Source: Nitrososphaerota archaeon
Lineage (GTDB): Archaea > Thermoproteota > Nitrososphaeria > Nitrososphaerales > Nitrosopumilaceae
DNA: 40,715 nucleotides
Assembly: GCA_028867615.1 (NCBI GenBank)
Contig: JAGWGC010000004.1
Span: forward strand, 1-40,715
Direction of reading: 5' to 3'
The notes beneath the pieces were generated by a model that made no database searches, had not been told where the DNA came from, and was given only the letters and a program-made list of their open reading frames with translations. Of this stretch, positions 1 through 8,482 are shown piece after piece (within the stretch, counting starts at the first letter, position 1; each line of letters starts with the position of its first letter). Position numbers and translations under genes: made by a program.

Positions 1-255
1 CTGTTAACCATTTACTTTGATCATTTGATCTAGGTTCTATTTGTACAAATTTATGTTCCTTCATAACTGAAATACCTAATTTTTCATGTAACATAAGATT
101 CTGAGTTATCATCTAGCAATGTAAGTCTTTTTTCAGTCAATAATAACAATTGGTCATATAACAATACCCAATCTTTGCCTCAGATCTACATGAATAATTT
201 ACAAACATGTTTTTCTAGACTTAATTTTATTAGTAAGTGAAAGACGTATGTCCCT

Positions 256-1209
256 ATGACTGAATCTTCGATGTGGGTAGAAAAATATCGTCCAACCAAG
301 ATCTCATCCATAATAAACCAAAAAGAAATAGTAGGTAGTTTACGATCTCTTTTGAAGAACACATCAGAGATGCCTCATCTGTTATTCTCGGGTTCTGCAG
401 GAGTTGGCAAGACTACTACTGCATTGTGTCTTGCAAGGGAGATTTTGGGAGAGTCATGGCATGAACATACTTTGGAATTGAATGCCTCTGATGAACGTGG
501 TATCAACATGGTAAGAGAAAGAGTAAAGAAATTTGCAAGATTCTCAGGTTTAGACACTAGTATTCCTTTCAAGCTTATAATTTTGGACGAAGCTGACGAG
601 ATGACCCCAGATGCCCAGACTGCTTTGAGAAGAATTATTGAAGATACTGCAAAGCATTGTAGATTCATCATGATTGCAAATAACATATCAAAAATTATCG
701 ATCCCCTTCAGAGCAGATGTGCCGTTTTCAAGTTTACAAGGATAACGGAAGAAGACATAGTCAGCCACTTGGAAGAAATTTGTAAAAAAGAGAAGGTAAA
801 GTATAACCAAGAAGGTTTGAAAACTTTGTATCAGTATTCAGAAGGAGATATGCGTCATTCCATAAACATGTTACAGGCTGCAGCAAGCATTGGAATGATA
901 AATGAGGACAATGTAAAAGCCTCTGCGGGGCTTTCCAAGACAAGTGATGTAAGTATCGTTTTGAAACTTGCACTGGGAGGAAAAATTTCAGAGGCCAGGA
1001 ACAAAATGATTGAACTTGTCAAAGTATATGGAATGTCAGAGTCAGACTTTTTGAAATATCTAAATGAAGAATGTTACAGAATCAAGACTGCACACTTGTC
1101 AGAGATGTTGGAGACAATAGCAAAATACGATTACAGGTTAATCATAGGAGCTAACCCAGAAATCCAGCTGTCGGCATTACTGGCAGAACTTGGAAATATA
1201 GAAAAATAA
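256..1209 (+). CDS. rfcS: Replication factor C small subunit (clamp loader ATPase)
   Basis: This AAA+ clamp-loader subunit works with the RFC large subunit to load the PCNA sliding clamp onto primed DNA during replication and repair. The 317-aa product has the usual archaeal RfcS length. It opens with the family N-terminus MWVEKYRP. Walker A is GSAGVGKTT near residue 47, Walker B is LIILDEADEM near residue 107, and the SRC arginine-finger motif is in LQSRCAVFKF near residue 152. A helical collar domain follows. The ATG at 256 places the family N-terminus correctly. The next gene is convergent and more than 200 bp away, so it is probably transcribed alone. It is a chromosomal housekeeping gene and anchors the left side of the window outside the accessory region. 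Function is confident from motifs; no expression data are visible. Confidence 0.96.
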   Translation: MTESSMWVEKYRPTKISSIINQKEIVGSLRSLLKNTSEMPHLLFSGSAGVGKTTTALCLAREILGESWHEHTLELNASDERGINMVRERVKKFARFSGLDTSIPFKLIILDEADEMTPDAQTALRRIIEDTAKHCRFIMIANNISKIIDPLQSRCAVFKFTRITEEDIVSHLEEICKKEKVKYNQEGLKTLYQYSEGDMRHSINMLQAAASIGMINEDNVKASAGLSKTSDVSIVLKLALGGKISEARNKMIELVKVYGMSESDFLKYLNEECYRIKTAHLSEMLETIAKYDYRLIIGANPEIQLSALLAELGNIEK

Positions 1210-1377
1210 TAGCGCAGAGAGAGCAGATAAACATTTTGGTAACCCACAATGAATAATTTTTGTATTTAATTTAGCATCATTATTTTCAAAAATAATTTTT
1301 TAATTTTCATTCCTAGTATAGGTCTAGTGGAAATATAATCATATTGGAACAATTTTGGATCCAGTTTATTCATAAAA

Positions 1378-1434
1378 TCATGGTGCGGGCCTGGGGGTTG
1401 CCGCCAGAACAATTGTAGTGGGCACCGTTCCAGA
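1378..1434. other. GC-rich island in AT-rich spacer
   Basis: The spacer between rfcS and the next gene is AT-rich except for this GC-rich stretch (for example GCGGGCCTGGGGGTTGCCGCC). On the minus strand it ends in ACCCCCAGGCCCGCA, which faintly resembles the 3' half of a tRNA, but no cloverleaf can be folded by eye. I see no other gene in 1210-1440. Confidence 0.25.
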
Positions 1435-1440
1435 TTTTTT

Positions 1441-2280
1441 TCATTTGAATTTCATCCTATAAAAAATGATTAAAGAAGTGATACTAGCTATTAACACAGG
1501 AATTGCAAACGGAAATTCAGGAACTTTTTCTTCTTGAAGTATTGCAATATCTATTGGTTGTGACCACAAAAATACCCTAGTACAGGTTCCATTTACATCA
1601 CCTAGTATTTCTCCAACTGCTGCCAACTTGTACGATCCTGGAATTATGGATGAAGCAAAATTAGTATTTGTACTGCGAAAAAATAACTCTTCATTTTCGA
1701 CTATGGATTTGGTAGGTTCTAATTTTAGAGAACCTATGTAATCAGCCATTTCCATAGACCCACCTTCCGAGAGAGAATGCGAACCAATTCCTTCAACTGT
1801 CGTACCATTTGGATATGTTAATTGATACCCCAGCGGAACTGTTGGAAATTGTGTAATGTCTACAGACTTGTTGCCTATGTTTGAGATTGCAGTTATAAAA
1901 TAATACCTTTCTCCCACTGTATAATTTACACTAAACAATTTGTGTAAAGGATAATCATATTCAACAGAATAGGGGGAAGCAATATTATTTTGAAAATCTG
2001 TCAAATTACTAATATTAATTGAAGTTACAAGTTTTGTACCATCATAGTCAATCATGGCAGTTCTAGTGAAATTTTGATTTATTCCTCGTACAACAACAAT
2101 ATTTGCATGATCAAGATACCCTACAACAGGATCTTTGCTTGGAAACTTATTGTATAATTTAGAACATGCATCAGAATGATCTTCTACAAATGCAGGTTTT
2201 ATCTCAAGATATTTTTCTGCAAATACTGTATGTGGCAATATAAAAAATACAATAAAGATACTCGATATTGTTTTTATCAT
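1441..2280 (-). CDS. Secreted protein with PEF-type C-terminal anchor
   Basis: The 279-aa product is of unknown function and is probably displayed on the cell surface. It has an N-terminal signal peptide (MIKTISSIFIVFFILPHTVFA), an extracytoplasmic beta-rich body with several N-x-S/T sequons, and a tripartite C-terminus: PEFPFAIP, a hydrophobic helix and a basic tail. That arrangement resembles archaeal PEF-CTERM sorting signals recognised by archaeosortases (family knowledge); the sortase itself is not in this window. The same anchor type ends the Asp-box protein at 12099-13568, and 20 nt of its DNA are identical there. The central part (YSVEYDYPLHKLFSVNYTVG) reads like a CARDB/Ig-like fold, which is inference. 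It is convergent with rfcS and divergent from the winged-helix gene at 2485. Confidence 0.72.
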   Translation of the reverse strand: MIKTISSIFIVFFILPHTVFAEKYLEIKPAFVEDHSDACSKLYNKFPSKDPVVGYLDHANIVVVRGINQNFTRTAMIDYDGTKLVTSINISNLTDFQNNIASPYSVEYDYPLHKLFSVNYTVGERYYFITAISNIGNKSVDITQFPTVPLGYQLTYPNGTTVEGIGSHSLSEGGSMEMADYIGSLKLEPTKSIVENEELFFRSTNTNFASSIIPGSYKLAAVGEILGDVNGTCTRVFLWSQPIDIAILQEEKVPEFPFAIPVLIASITSLIIFYRMKFK

Positions 2281-2484
2281 GAAATAAATAAAAAAGAAGG
2301 AGATTTATCTTATTGTCAGTGTTCCGTAATCTTGATCTATTCCCTGTATTGGACTATAGATGAGGTTGCCACCGGGATGATTTTGACAAGTTTTGCAGAA
2401 AAGTATTCAATAAAAACTGACAAAATCATGTGCTATAGTGATAGTAAACCTTTTAGAATCTTCTGAGGATACGAAGTATCAAAA

Positions 2485-3090
2485 GTGGAAAAAGAGAATC
2501 TGAACAATAAAGAGGACACCAAGCTGACATTAGAAGATTCTATTGAAATCTTGACCACTGATGACGAACGCTTGAAGATTATAGGTGAAGAAATATCAAA
2601 TGAAACGGGTATGGCAATTCTGTCTAAATTATTTGAAGGGGTCACAAATGTATCTGCAATCGCCTCTAGTCTTAACATATCAGTTCAGTTAGTAGCATGG
2701 CATATTGAAAGGCTGTCAAAAGTTGGTTTGATCAAGATCAACCGTATTGACATGAGTGACAAAAATAAAGAGATACGACATTACGAACCCAAAAAACTCG
2801 CTCTTATAATCATGCCATCGTCAGTTACAAAATCTCCAGTTCATCTTAATATTTTTAAAAATGCCTTAAAAAAAATTCATGATAAAATCCCTGTAATAAC
2901 TACTTTTGTTGGGAGCAGTATTGTAATTTATCTTACACAGAAAATTTTGAATTTAAATCAAATAAGTGTACAGATGAGCGATCCTGATGCAGTTCATTAT
3001 TTTTATGATACTCCAGACTTTGCAATATCCATTACAGGAGCAATAGCAGCTGCAACAATAGTGTGGTTCTTGAAACGACGGAAAAATTAA
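2485..3090 (+). CDS. Membrane-anchored winged-helix transcription regulator (ArsR-like)
   Basis: The 201-aa product has a winged helix-turn-helix near residues 35-110 (MAILSKLFEGVTNVSAIASS followed by a recognition-helix-like VQLVAWHIERLSKVGLI), typical of the ArsR/MarR-like HTH group in archaea. Two hydrophobic segments follow (VITTFVGSSIVIYLTQKIL and FAISITGAIAAATIVWFL), then a positive tail, so the DNA-binding domain is probably tethered to the membrane facing the cytoplasm. The start is GTG at 2485; no upstream in-frame ATG is convincing. A TATA-like CTTTTTAGA-type stretch lies about 30 nt upstream. Its target is unknown. It sits between genes for secreted proteins, so it could sense the envelope, but that is inference. 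Confidence 0.75.
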   Translation: MEKENLNNKEDTKLTLEDSIEILTTDDERLKIIGEEISNETGMAILSKLFEGVTNVSAIASSLNISVQLVAWHIERLSKVGLIKINRIDMSDKNKEIRHYEPKKLALIIMPSSVTKSPVHLNIFKNALKKIHDKIPVITTFVGSSIVIYLTQKILNLNQISVQMSDPDAVHYFYDTPDFAISITGAIAAATIVWFLKRRKN

Positions 3091-3130
3091 GTTACAATAT
3101 CAAAACAATATTTTAAAAAAGAAAGGGGGG

Positions 3131-4372
3131 TTAGTTACATGCAACAGGCTGATTTATCAAATGGCTCCATGTGGAGGTTGCACCATTTAGATAACCAGAT
3201 ATCACTGCATTTGTAACAGTAATGTTTTTGTTACAATCTTGGTCTTCATCATTCGCACTTTGCCAGCCTGTCCATACTCCATTTAGCTTCTCACTTGCAC
3301 CAGTAGCTTGAACTGTACTTGTAATGTCTGATGACCAAGTACTTGATGCAGCTGTATTAGCATTTTCGAAATAAGCTGAGTTTACTATTTCGTTGCCTTG
3401 TGCAACACTGCTACATGGTACACTACTTAGATGTGAAAGTAAAGAGGTTCCATATGACTCCTGTTCCTTATAGTTAGCACTTCCACTGCATAGGACTTCT
3501 GCGGTCAAGGTCTGACCATTCACCCATGCTGGAACACTGCCAGGATATCCAAATATGTGTGGAAATGAATTTCCATATGTGGAACTATCTGCGTACACAA
3601 TATTTTTGGAATCTACTTGAGGACTATCGTTACAGCTAGCAAGACAGCCTGCCGGTCCAATAATGTACCAACCTGTCTGCAAATAATTTACACCAGGAGT
3701 AGATGAAAATCTTTCATTGACAGATTGTTCCACAAACCCATCTAGGTGGCTCCATTGTCCGCTGAAGGACGGAGTAAGAAGATTTACAATTGATCCTTGA
3801 ATGGAGTTTCCTGAACCTAATATGTCAGTTTGTGCTGCAGCTGAGTACGAATGCTTGGCTCCTATAGCCTCTGCACTAGGAAGTAAATTCATTCCCTCTG
3901 CCTGTAAATTAGATTCTGGATCTATCGAATGGGCTAAACCAGTATTGCATACTGAGTTTATTGATGGAAAGTCAGAAGCAACGATCTTGTTTGTACTAAG
4001 ATCAATGTTTACAAGAGCATCCCATCCATTTACACATGTTTTTTGTGCTGCTACATTTGCTGGGAGATGAAGATGTAGTATCATGTTGGTCCAATGCGAT
4101 GTTGGAACAGTGGTGCCTACATAATCTTGCGTGACAAATTGCCATTTATCTGACCATGCCTTTATTCCAGGAACGGTCATTGCAATTGCCATGTATGCAT
4201 CCTTTTGGGATTGCTGTAGCTCAGGTGTGGGTGGGAAGTTTGGTCCAGGAATATTTTCTGATACAGCTGCTTGTGCAGTATGAGTCAGGACGTTGGCTTC
4301 TAGTGGAGATGTCATCAGTGCAAAAACTGCTAATGCAGCTAGTGCGGTATAGAAGATGTTTTTTCTAGTCAT
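3131..4372 (-). CDS. Secreted protein of unknown function
   Basis: The product is about 413 aa with a clear signal peptide (MTRKNIFYTALAALAVFALM, cleavage near THTAQA). The ORF track starts at a TTG at 4384; the ATG at 4372 is preferred because it begins the signal peptide and lies about 27 nt after an AT-rich ACTTATCA promoter-like stretch. The mature part is beta-rich with three pairs of cysteines (for example GPAGCLASC) and ends with VACN, with no membrane anchor. One segment (LHLHLPANVAAQ...C...SIDPESN) resembles the C-terminal part of the protein at 29066-29668 (IHLYLPSNIGKHEC...SVDPESN), which suggests a shared domain. Overall layout recalls secreted thaumarchaeal proteins, but I do not recognise an enzyme motif. 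It is probably monocistronic. Confidence 0.7.
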   Translation of the reverse strand: MTRKNIFYTALAALAVFALMTSPLEANVLTHTAQAAVSENIPGPNFPPTPELQQSQKDAYMAIAMTVPGIKAWSDKWQFVTQDYVGTTVPTSHWTNMILHLHLPANVAAQKTCVNGWDALVNIDLSTNKIVASDFPSINSVCNTGLAHSIDPESNLQAEGMNLLPSAEAIGAKHSYSAAAQTDILGSGNSIQGSIVNLLTPSFSGQWSHLDGFVEQSVNERFSSTPGVNYLQTGWYIIGPAGCLASCNDSPQVDSKNIVYADSSTYGNSFPHIFGYPGSVPAWVNGQTLTAEVLCSGSANYKEQESYGTSLLSHLSSVPCSSVAQGNEIVNSAYFENANTAASSTWSSDITSTVQATGASEKLNGVWTGWQSANDEDQDCNKNITVTNAVISGYLNGATSTWSHLINQPVACN

Positions 4373-4658
4373 TGTCCAGTACAACGGAGTAATTAATGAT
4401 AAGTTTTAATCAAATTGAAATTTGACTTAAAATGTTTATGCAAAATTCACAATACAGAGAAAACATTGTAAGAAATTAGTAAAAACCCATTAAATCAAAA
4501 ACAATTACATAAAGTCTAGAAATGCAGATTTACATCATGTAGCAATAATGCGAAAAGATCACTTGAAGATCAACAACAAAATTATCTTCCTAATAAATTG
4601 TTAAGTTAAATTTGAATTTCATCAAAACCTATAAAGTGATTTTAAAATTGAGTATGAT

Positions 4659-4943
4659 ATGTCAAGGCAGACATACAGAAACGAACTTAAGATAATTTCA
4701 GAGATCTTGGAATCAGTCACGGAATCTGGCTCCAACGGTAGATACATCACTGAAATAGTCAGGGATGCAAACCTCTCCTACAGCATGGCGCTGGAGAAAC
4801 TAAAGAAGTTGGTTGATGGTGGCCTGGTCAAGACTGCGCAGGGGGAGAAGAGCAGGGTCTATGTAGCCACCGAACAAGGCATCAAGTTTTATCGAGAACT
4901 TGGGAATTTTGAAGAACTTACATCATGTCTTAGAGTTACATAA
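4659..4943 (+). CDS. Small winged-helix DNA-binding protein
   Basis: This is a 94-aa one-domain winged helix-turn-helix protein of the kind abundant in Nitrososphaerota. The helix-turn-helix lies around residues 27-55 (RYITEIVRDANLSYSMALEK) and the wing around 58-72 (GLVKTAQGEKSRVYVATEQG). It probably acts as a local transcription regulator with unknown target. A TATA box (CTATAAAG, 4629-4636) is centred about 26 nt upstream of the ATG, which fits a leaderless transcript and supports this start. Its last 20 bp overlap, tail to tail, the integrase remnant on the other strand. That could mean it was once part of an integrated element, although the promoter and the reading frame look intact. Confidence 0.78.
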   Translation: MSRQTYRNELKIISEILESVTESGSNGRYITEIVRDANLSYSMALEKLKKLVDGGLVKTAQGEKSRVYVATEQGIKFYRELGNFEELTSCLRVT

Positions 4944-5315
4944 ATAGACTCTCTTCCAAGCTATTGGAACTTCATTCATGTACAATAGTTTCTTAATTGG
5001 TTTGAAATATCGACTAAAAAAATTAGGACTGAGATAATCTTTGTCAGTTGACTGCAGTTCAGTTCTGTCTCTCATCTTCTTAGATATTGACAAAAGTACA
5101 CCCATGGCCCAGGCTGGATCATTCTTTGATTTATTTACAAATTGAGATGCTCTTTCCTCAAATGTTCCTGTCAAAATATCTTCCAGGACGTCACAAAGTA
5201 TTCTTCTCAATGTCCTGGTGTACTTTTCCTTGGTAACCGGAGATTTTATTCCCTGATAGAATAATTGCAGGGATTCCTCACTAATACTTTGAATGTCTTC
5301 CTTTCTTAGTTTCAA
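4923..5315 (-). pseudogene. Truncated tyrosine integrase (N-terminal part only)
   Basis: The 130-aa ORF matches the N-terminal SAM-like and inter-domain region of thaumarchaeal tyrosine recombinases: SPVTKEKYTRTLRRIL near residue 25 and RYFKPIKKLLYMNEVPIAWKRV near residues 105-122. It stops just after WKRV, where intact family members continue into the catalytic domain with R, HxxR and Y residues. Nothing of that domain is visible in the following sequence, which runs into the convergent winged-helix gene. The residual protein cannot be an active recombinase. It probably marks an old integration or deletion boundary on the left side of the envelope-gene locus; a second broken integrase lies at the right side (33.5-34.5 kb). 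A small stand-alone DNA-binding role cannot be excluded. Confidence 0.68.
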
Positions 5316-5384
5316 GACATATTTCCATGCCTAGTGGAACCATAAAAAGAAGATTATACTGGTGGGCCCTTTTGAACTCGTCAT

Positions 5385-5425
5385 TTTACTATTTAAAAAA
5401 ATCTACGGGCCCGGGGGGATCTTAA
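5385..5425 (-). other. Possible tRNA 3'-end remnant (weak)
   Basis: On the minus strand the GC-rich stretch reads GATCCCCCCGGGCCCGT, which resembles the T-arm 3' strand plus acceptor 3' strand of an archaeal tRNA. A second fragment, GGTGGGCCCTTTTGAACTC, lies about 40 bp away. tRNA 3' ends are classical attachment sites for archaeal integrases, and the integrase remnant is next door. No complete tRNA is present, so this is only a suggestion. The rest of 5316-5507 is AT-rich spacer. Confidence 0.25.
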
Positions 5426-5507
5426 ACAATAATGTCCGTGATTATAATTCCCACATAGTATACACAACACAAAGATTTATCTTTTTTCTTTTTCAAAGAT
5501 TTAGAGT

Positions 5508-5723
5508 TTATTTTTTTCTGCGTGAATTTATCAAAAATATAATTGCCATTACAAAAAAAGATGTTGTGAGTATTAAAAGAAAATAAGCACGAAAGTAATC
5601 AAATGGCAATGGTAAACCGGGCAGACCTGTGTGCGATGCAAAAATTGGAAAGCATCCATATGTCACGGCTAGCGATATTCCGCCAAAGATGAAAAGAACA
5701 ATTGAAAGATGTAGAGTTTTCAT
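5508..5723 (-). CDS. Small MKTLHL-type two-helix membrane protein
   Basis: This 71-aa protein starts with the shared MKTLHL sequence. It has two hydrophobic helices (residues about 5-27 and 45-66) separated by a short GLPGLPLPFDYFR segment and ends in a basic RRKK tail. Function is not recognised. It is the last gene of operon 1, 16 nt after the stop of the preceding gene. Its start region (AAAATGAAAACTCTACATC) is nearly identical to that of a dozen genes in the locus. Similar small membrane proteins occur in operon 2 (13565-13816) and on the plus strand (28676-28915), so a small membrane partner seems to be a regular component of these operons (inference). Confidence 0.7.
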   Translation of the reverse strand: MKTLHLSIVLFIFGGISLAVTYGCFPIFASHTGLPGLPLPFDYFRAYFLLILTTSFFVMAIIFLINSRRKK

Positions 5724-5739
5724 TTTGAATCTATTGTGT

Positions 5740-6813
5740 CTATTTCTCTATCGATACTTGCTCTATATCTGACAGTTTTGTACCATTAAAGAAAATATCA
5801 AGCATAGATTTCATTCCTTGATCAAAAGGCATCATAGAATTGAAGATTACATGATACTTGTTTTGATAAAACTCAAAAGCGTAAAGATCCAAGTGGTTTT
5901 TCTTATCACTAGTGTATGCATTATACGAATAAACAGTATTATTTCCAAACTGCCAAGCTTGTGCAAATTTTATCATGCCGTGATAACTGGAATAATCTGT
6001 TGACAACCCTGTGCAGTTGCAATATGAAATATCAATGCTTGGAGTGAATAAAGTTGGTTTGTCCAGAGTGTATCTGAAATGTACTTTATTTACATCATAT
6101 GATATATCAATTAGGAATGATCCGTCTTCGAGAAATAACGGTATAGAAATTGGGATTTTTGACTGGCTCTTGTATTTTTCTAATAAAAGTCTGGAAGAAT
6201 TCAATACTTGATCTTTTGATAAATGCCTACCATCACCTACCAAACCATTCTCATTTACAGTCCATGTGGGAGTTTTTACATAGATGTATCCAGCATCATC
6301 AGCACCTAGGTCAAGTTGCGGTAATGCGTTTTCTACTGGCTTGGCCAGTATCTTTATACCGAAAAAGTATGATGCACCATCAATTATCCTATACTCCTCA
6401 AAATGACACGGATCTTCAATTCGTTGCCTTTCATATTGTGGCCAGTATTTTACCAAGCAGTGTGAATCTAAGTCAACCATACTATATGCTCTATATGATG
6501 AGATGTCATCTCTATCCCCACCAAGCCACGAAGGCAGCCGTATCAAAAGAAATCTTTGGTATGCATTTGCACTGTCACTATAATTGTATGAGCTTGGATA
6601 CATGAAATATCCAAAGCCATTTGGCTTCATGTCTGATACTTTGACATATCCAGTAGATGAATCTGTAAAAGCAGAAGGATAAAGGTAAATCCTGTCATTT
6701 TGTTTTGATATTGCTGAAGGAGAAGTCAATACAATTATGCCATACACTACAATGGCAAAAACAACTATTGAAATCATAAAAATGGAGAATTTTGAAATGT
6801 GTAGAGTTTTCAT
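5740..6813 (-). CDS. Membrane-anchored extracytoplasmic protein, MKTLHI start
   Basis: The 357-aa product begins MKTLHI and has one N-terminal hydrophobic helix (residues about 10-32), probably an uncleaved anchor, followed by a large extracytoplasmic domain. Two short cysteine-bearing segments (CLVKYWPQY...DPCHFEEY and SYCNCTG) could form disulfides. No enzyme motif is recognised. It belongs to operon 1: its ATG overlaps the stop of the preceding gene as ATGA (6810-6813), which indicates translational coupling, and a GGTGG stretch just upstream may help initiation. The next gene starts 16 nt after its stop. Confidence is high that it is coding, low on function. Confidence 0.72.
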   Translation of the reverse strand: MKTLHISKFSIFMISIVVFAIVVYGIIVLTSPSAISKQNDRIYLYPSAFTDSSTGYVKVSDMKPNGFGYFMYPSSYNYSDSANAYQRFLLIRLPSWLGGDRDDISSYRAYSMVDLDSHCLVKYWPQYERQRIEDPCHFEEYRIIDGASYFFGIKILAKPVENALPQLDLGADDAGYIYVKTPTWTVNENGLVGDGRHLSKDQVLNSSRLLLEKYKSQSKIPISIPLFLEDGSFLIDISYDVNKVHFRYTLDKPTLFTPSIDISYCNCTGLSTDYSSYHGMIKFAQAWQFGNNTVYSYNAYTSDKKNHLDLYAFEFYQNKYHVIFNSMMPFDQGMKSMLDIFFNGTKLSDIEQVSIEK

Positions 6814-7361
6814 GGTACCACCTGGACATATTTAGTGGATGCATTTGCCAAGGGTGAACCAAATAATGTTCTCCATGCAAATGCAGTAAGAGTATAATTT
6901 CCAGGAACCGTCGGCGTCCAGCTAACGGCACATTGCGAAAAAGATTGTTTTGGAGTGAACATTCCTTGTCCCCATCCAATATGATACCCCAAACCTGTTG
7001 AATTAGACACCTGTACAATACAATAGTAATAGATGAGAGGTTGTGTATTTTCCATCTTTGTAATGTTGGCTACAACCTGGTAAGGCTGATTCACTTTAAC
7101 TATATTTATTGGATAGGTGTCAATTGGTCCTGCTACATACACGTTAGTTTGTACTGCAAAAGGTAAGAGAGTGTAATTTTTAGGAATATTTCCAAACAAG
7201 TCTTGATAATTAGTCAGATTTGCAGATAGATTTTGATTAGTTTGATCAAGGATTTTTGTTTGAGATTGTAATGTTAGAATTTGAAAAAGCATAACAGATA
7301 TGATTGCTATTGATACCATAATTACACCAATTACAAGTATTAAGAGATGCAGAGTTTTCAT
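6810..7361 (-). CDS. Membrane-anchored Ig-like protein, MKTLHL start
   Basis: The 183-aa product has MKTLHL, one hydrophobic helix (residues about 7-30), a short Gln/Asn/Leu-rich coiled-coil-like linker (LQSQTKILDQTNQNLSANL) and an outer beta-sandwich-like domain. Two cysteines in that domain (YYYCIVQV and FSQCAVSW) are placed like an Ig-fold disulfide, and the end PTVPGNYTLTAFAWR is a typical last strand. Function is unknown; it is likely exposed on the outer face of the cell membrane. It is the fourth MKTLHL-body position in operon 1, 7 nt after the previous stop and overlapping the next start by ATGA. Confidence 0.72.
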   Translation of the reverse strand: MKTLHLLILVIGVIMVSIAIISVMLFQILTLQSQTKILDQTNQNLSANLTNYQDLFGNIPKNYTLLPFAVQTNVYVAGPIDTYPINIVKVNQPYQVVANITKMENTQPLIYYYCIVQVSNSTGLGYHIGWGQGMFTPKQSFSQCAVSWTPTVPGNYTLTAFAWRTLFGSPLANASTKYVQVVP

Positions 7362-7368
7362 TTTACAT

Positions 7369-8478
7369 CTAGTATCCTTGGTTTTCTGTAAACGGTTTAG
7401 GAATCATCTGTATAGTTTTTGTTCCGTTCTGAAATAATATAGTAAACATTCTGTTTGTAGGCGTTAGATGTTCATGATAATCAATTTTGTTTCCATCAGA
7501 CGTTGCGTTAAATGAAGCATAATCACCAATTTTTGGGCTATCAATAAGACCTCTAGGAACAAACAGAGTCATCTTGCTGTCACCTGTAGTTTCAAGTGAC
7601 AATGTCAACCCATGAGTTGTCAAATCAGACGCAATGTTGTTAATTTTACTTCCTATCGAATAATACGTTATTGTAGAATTGGTATTGTATAGTGATACAG
7701 TCTGCAATGGAACTCCCCAACCCCTATCTACAAGTTTAGACGCAGAAGACAAGGTCACGCATGCAGGATTATCTTGCAGATACTCATTTGTAGGGTCAGA
7801 TTTTTTTATTATCACTACCGAGCCTGCTTTGCAGTTTAGATCTTTAGCATCAATCCCGTACTGGGCTTGTCTTGACGGTGACAACAGAGTTGTTTTGACT
7901 GGAAATTCATGAATTATGTTTGCTTCTTTGAAGATCCATTTTCCATCAACTTGTTGCCAAGTTCTGGTATCACCATAATCATCGCTTAGACTAGGTGTAG
8001 AATATTTGTAAAGTGTTTTTCCAGCAAAAGGTTGTACAGAATATGAAAATATTATAGTAGCGTTATCATGTCTTGGTGCATCATTACCTAGACTACCACC
8101 AACCCCAGTACGAGTAGTAAGCCTGTCATGAATTACAATATAACAGTGCTCATTTGAACCGAGTGTTATTTGTGGATAGCCACCTTCTCCACTACCATCT
8201 TTGATATCGACATCATTTATCAACATGGTCTCATTTTTTGTGTTGTACAATTCTAACCAACCAATAGCCCAAGGTCCTATGGAACCATTGTTATCAACAC
8301 AGGATTTTACGCCATCAGCATAAAATGAAATAGGTCCCCACAACTCAACTTGGGTTACAATGATTGGAGGTACACCCGTATCTAGAATAATTGTGGTATC
8401 AGCGCTGGCTAGATGAATTTGCACACAAGTAAACAGAGCTATCAGAATCAAAGTTATCGAAAGGTGTAGAGTTTTCAT
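7369..8478 (-). CDS. Secreted protein with variant SPLKQFKSGI module, MKTLHL start
   Basis: The 369-aa product has a cleavable-looking signal peptide ending VQIHLASADT. The N-terminal half (residues about 28-160) is beta-rich with cysteines. A variant of the recurring locus module follows at residues about 205-260 (SPSRQAQYGIDAKDLNC...NPACVTL...KLVDRGWG). The C-terminal part carries the second recurring module (MTLFVPRGLIDSPKIGDY...FTILFQNGTKTIQMI), which other proteins here also have. Both modules are widespread in thaumarchaeal surface proteins; their biochemical role is unknown. It is in operon 1, 5 nt ahead of by the previous stop (8483). The start DNA is ATGAAAACTCTACACCTT, the common cassette. 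Confidence 0.74.
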   Translation of the reverse strand: MKTLHLSITLILIALFTCVQIHLASADTTIILDTGVPPIIVTQVELWGPISFYADGVKSCVDNNGSIGPWAIGWLELYNTKNETMLINDVDIKDGSGEGGYPQITLGSNEHCYIVIHDRLTTRTGVGGSLGNDAPRHDNATIIFSYSVQPFAGKTLYKYSTPSLSDDYGDTRTWQQVDGKWIFKEANIIHEFPVKTTLLSPSRQAQYGIDAKDLNCKAGSVVIIKKSDPTNEYLQDNPACVTLSSASKLVDRGWGVPLQTVSLYNTNSTITYYSIGSKINNIASDLTTHGLTLSLETTGDSKMTLFVPRGLIDSPKIGDYASFNATSDGNKIDYHEHLTPTNRMFTILFQNGTKTIQMIPKPFTENQGY

Positions 8479-8482
8479 TTGA

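Noticed and set aside
375-686. Minus-strand ORF inside rfcS
   Set aside because: Shadow of a strongly supported conserved gene.
2176-2466. 96-aa plus ORF
   Set aside because: Lies mostly antisense to the signal-peptide end of 1441-2280, Cys/Tyr/Lys-rich random composition, no start signal.
5362-5586. 74-aa plus ORF
   Set aside because: AT-rich spacer translation overlapping the start of a convergent MKTLHL gene; no recognisable features.
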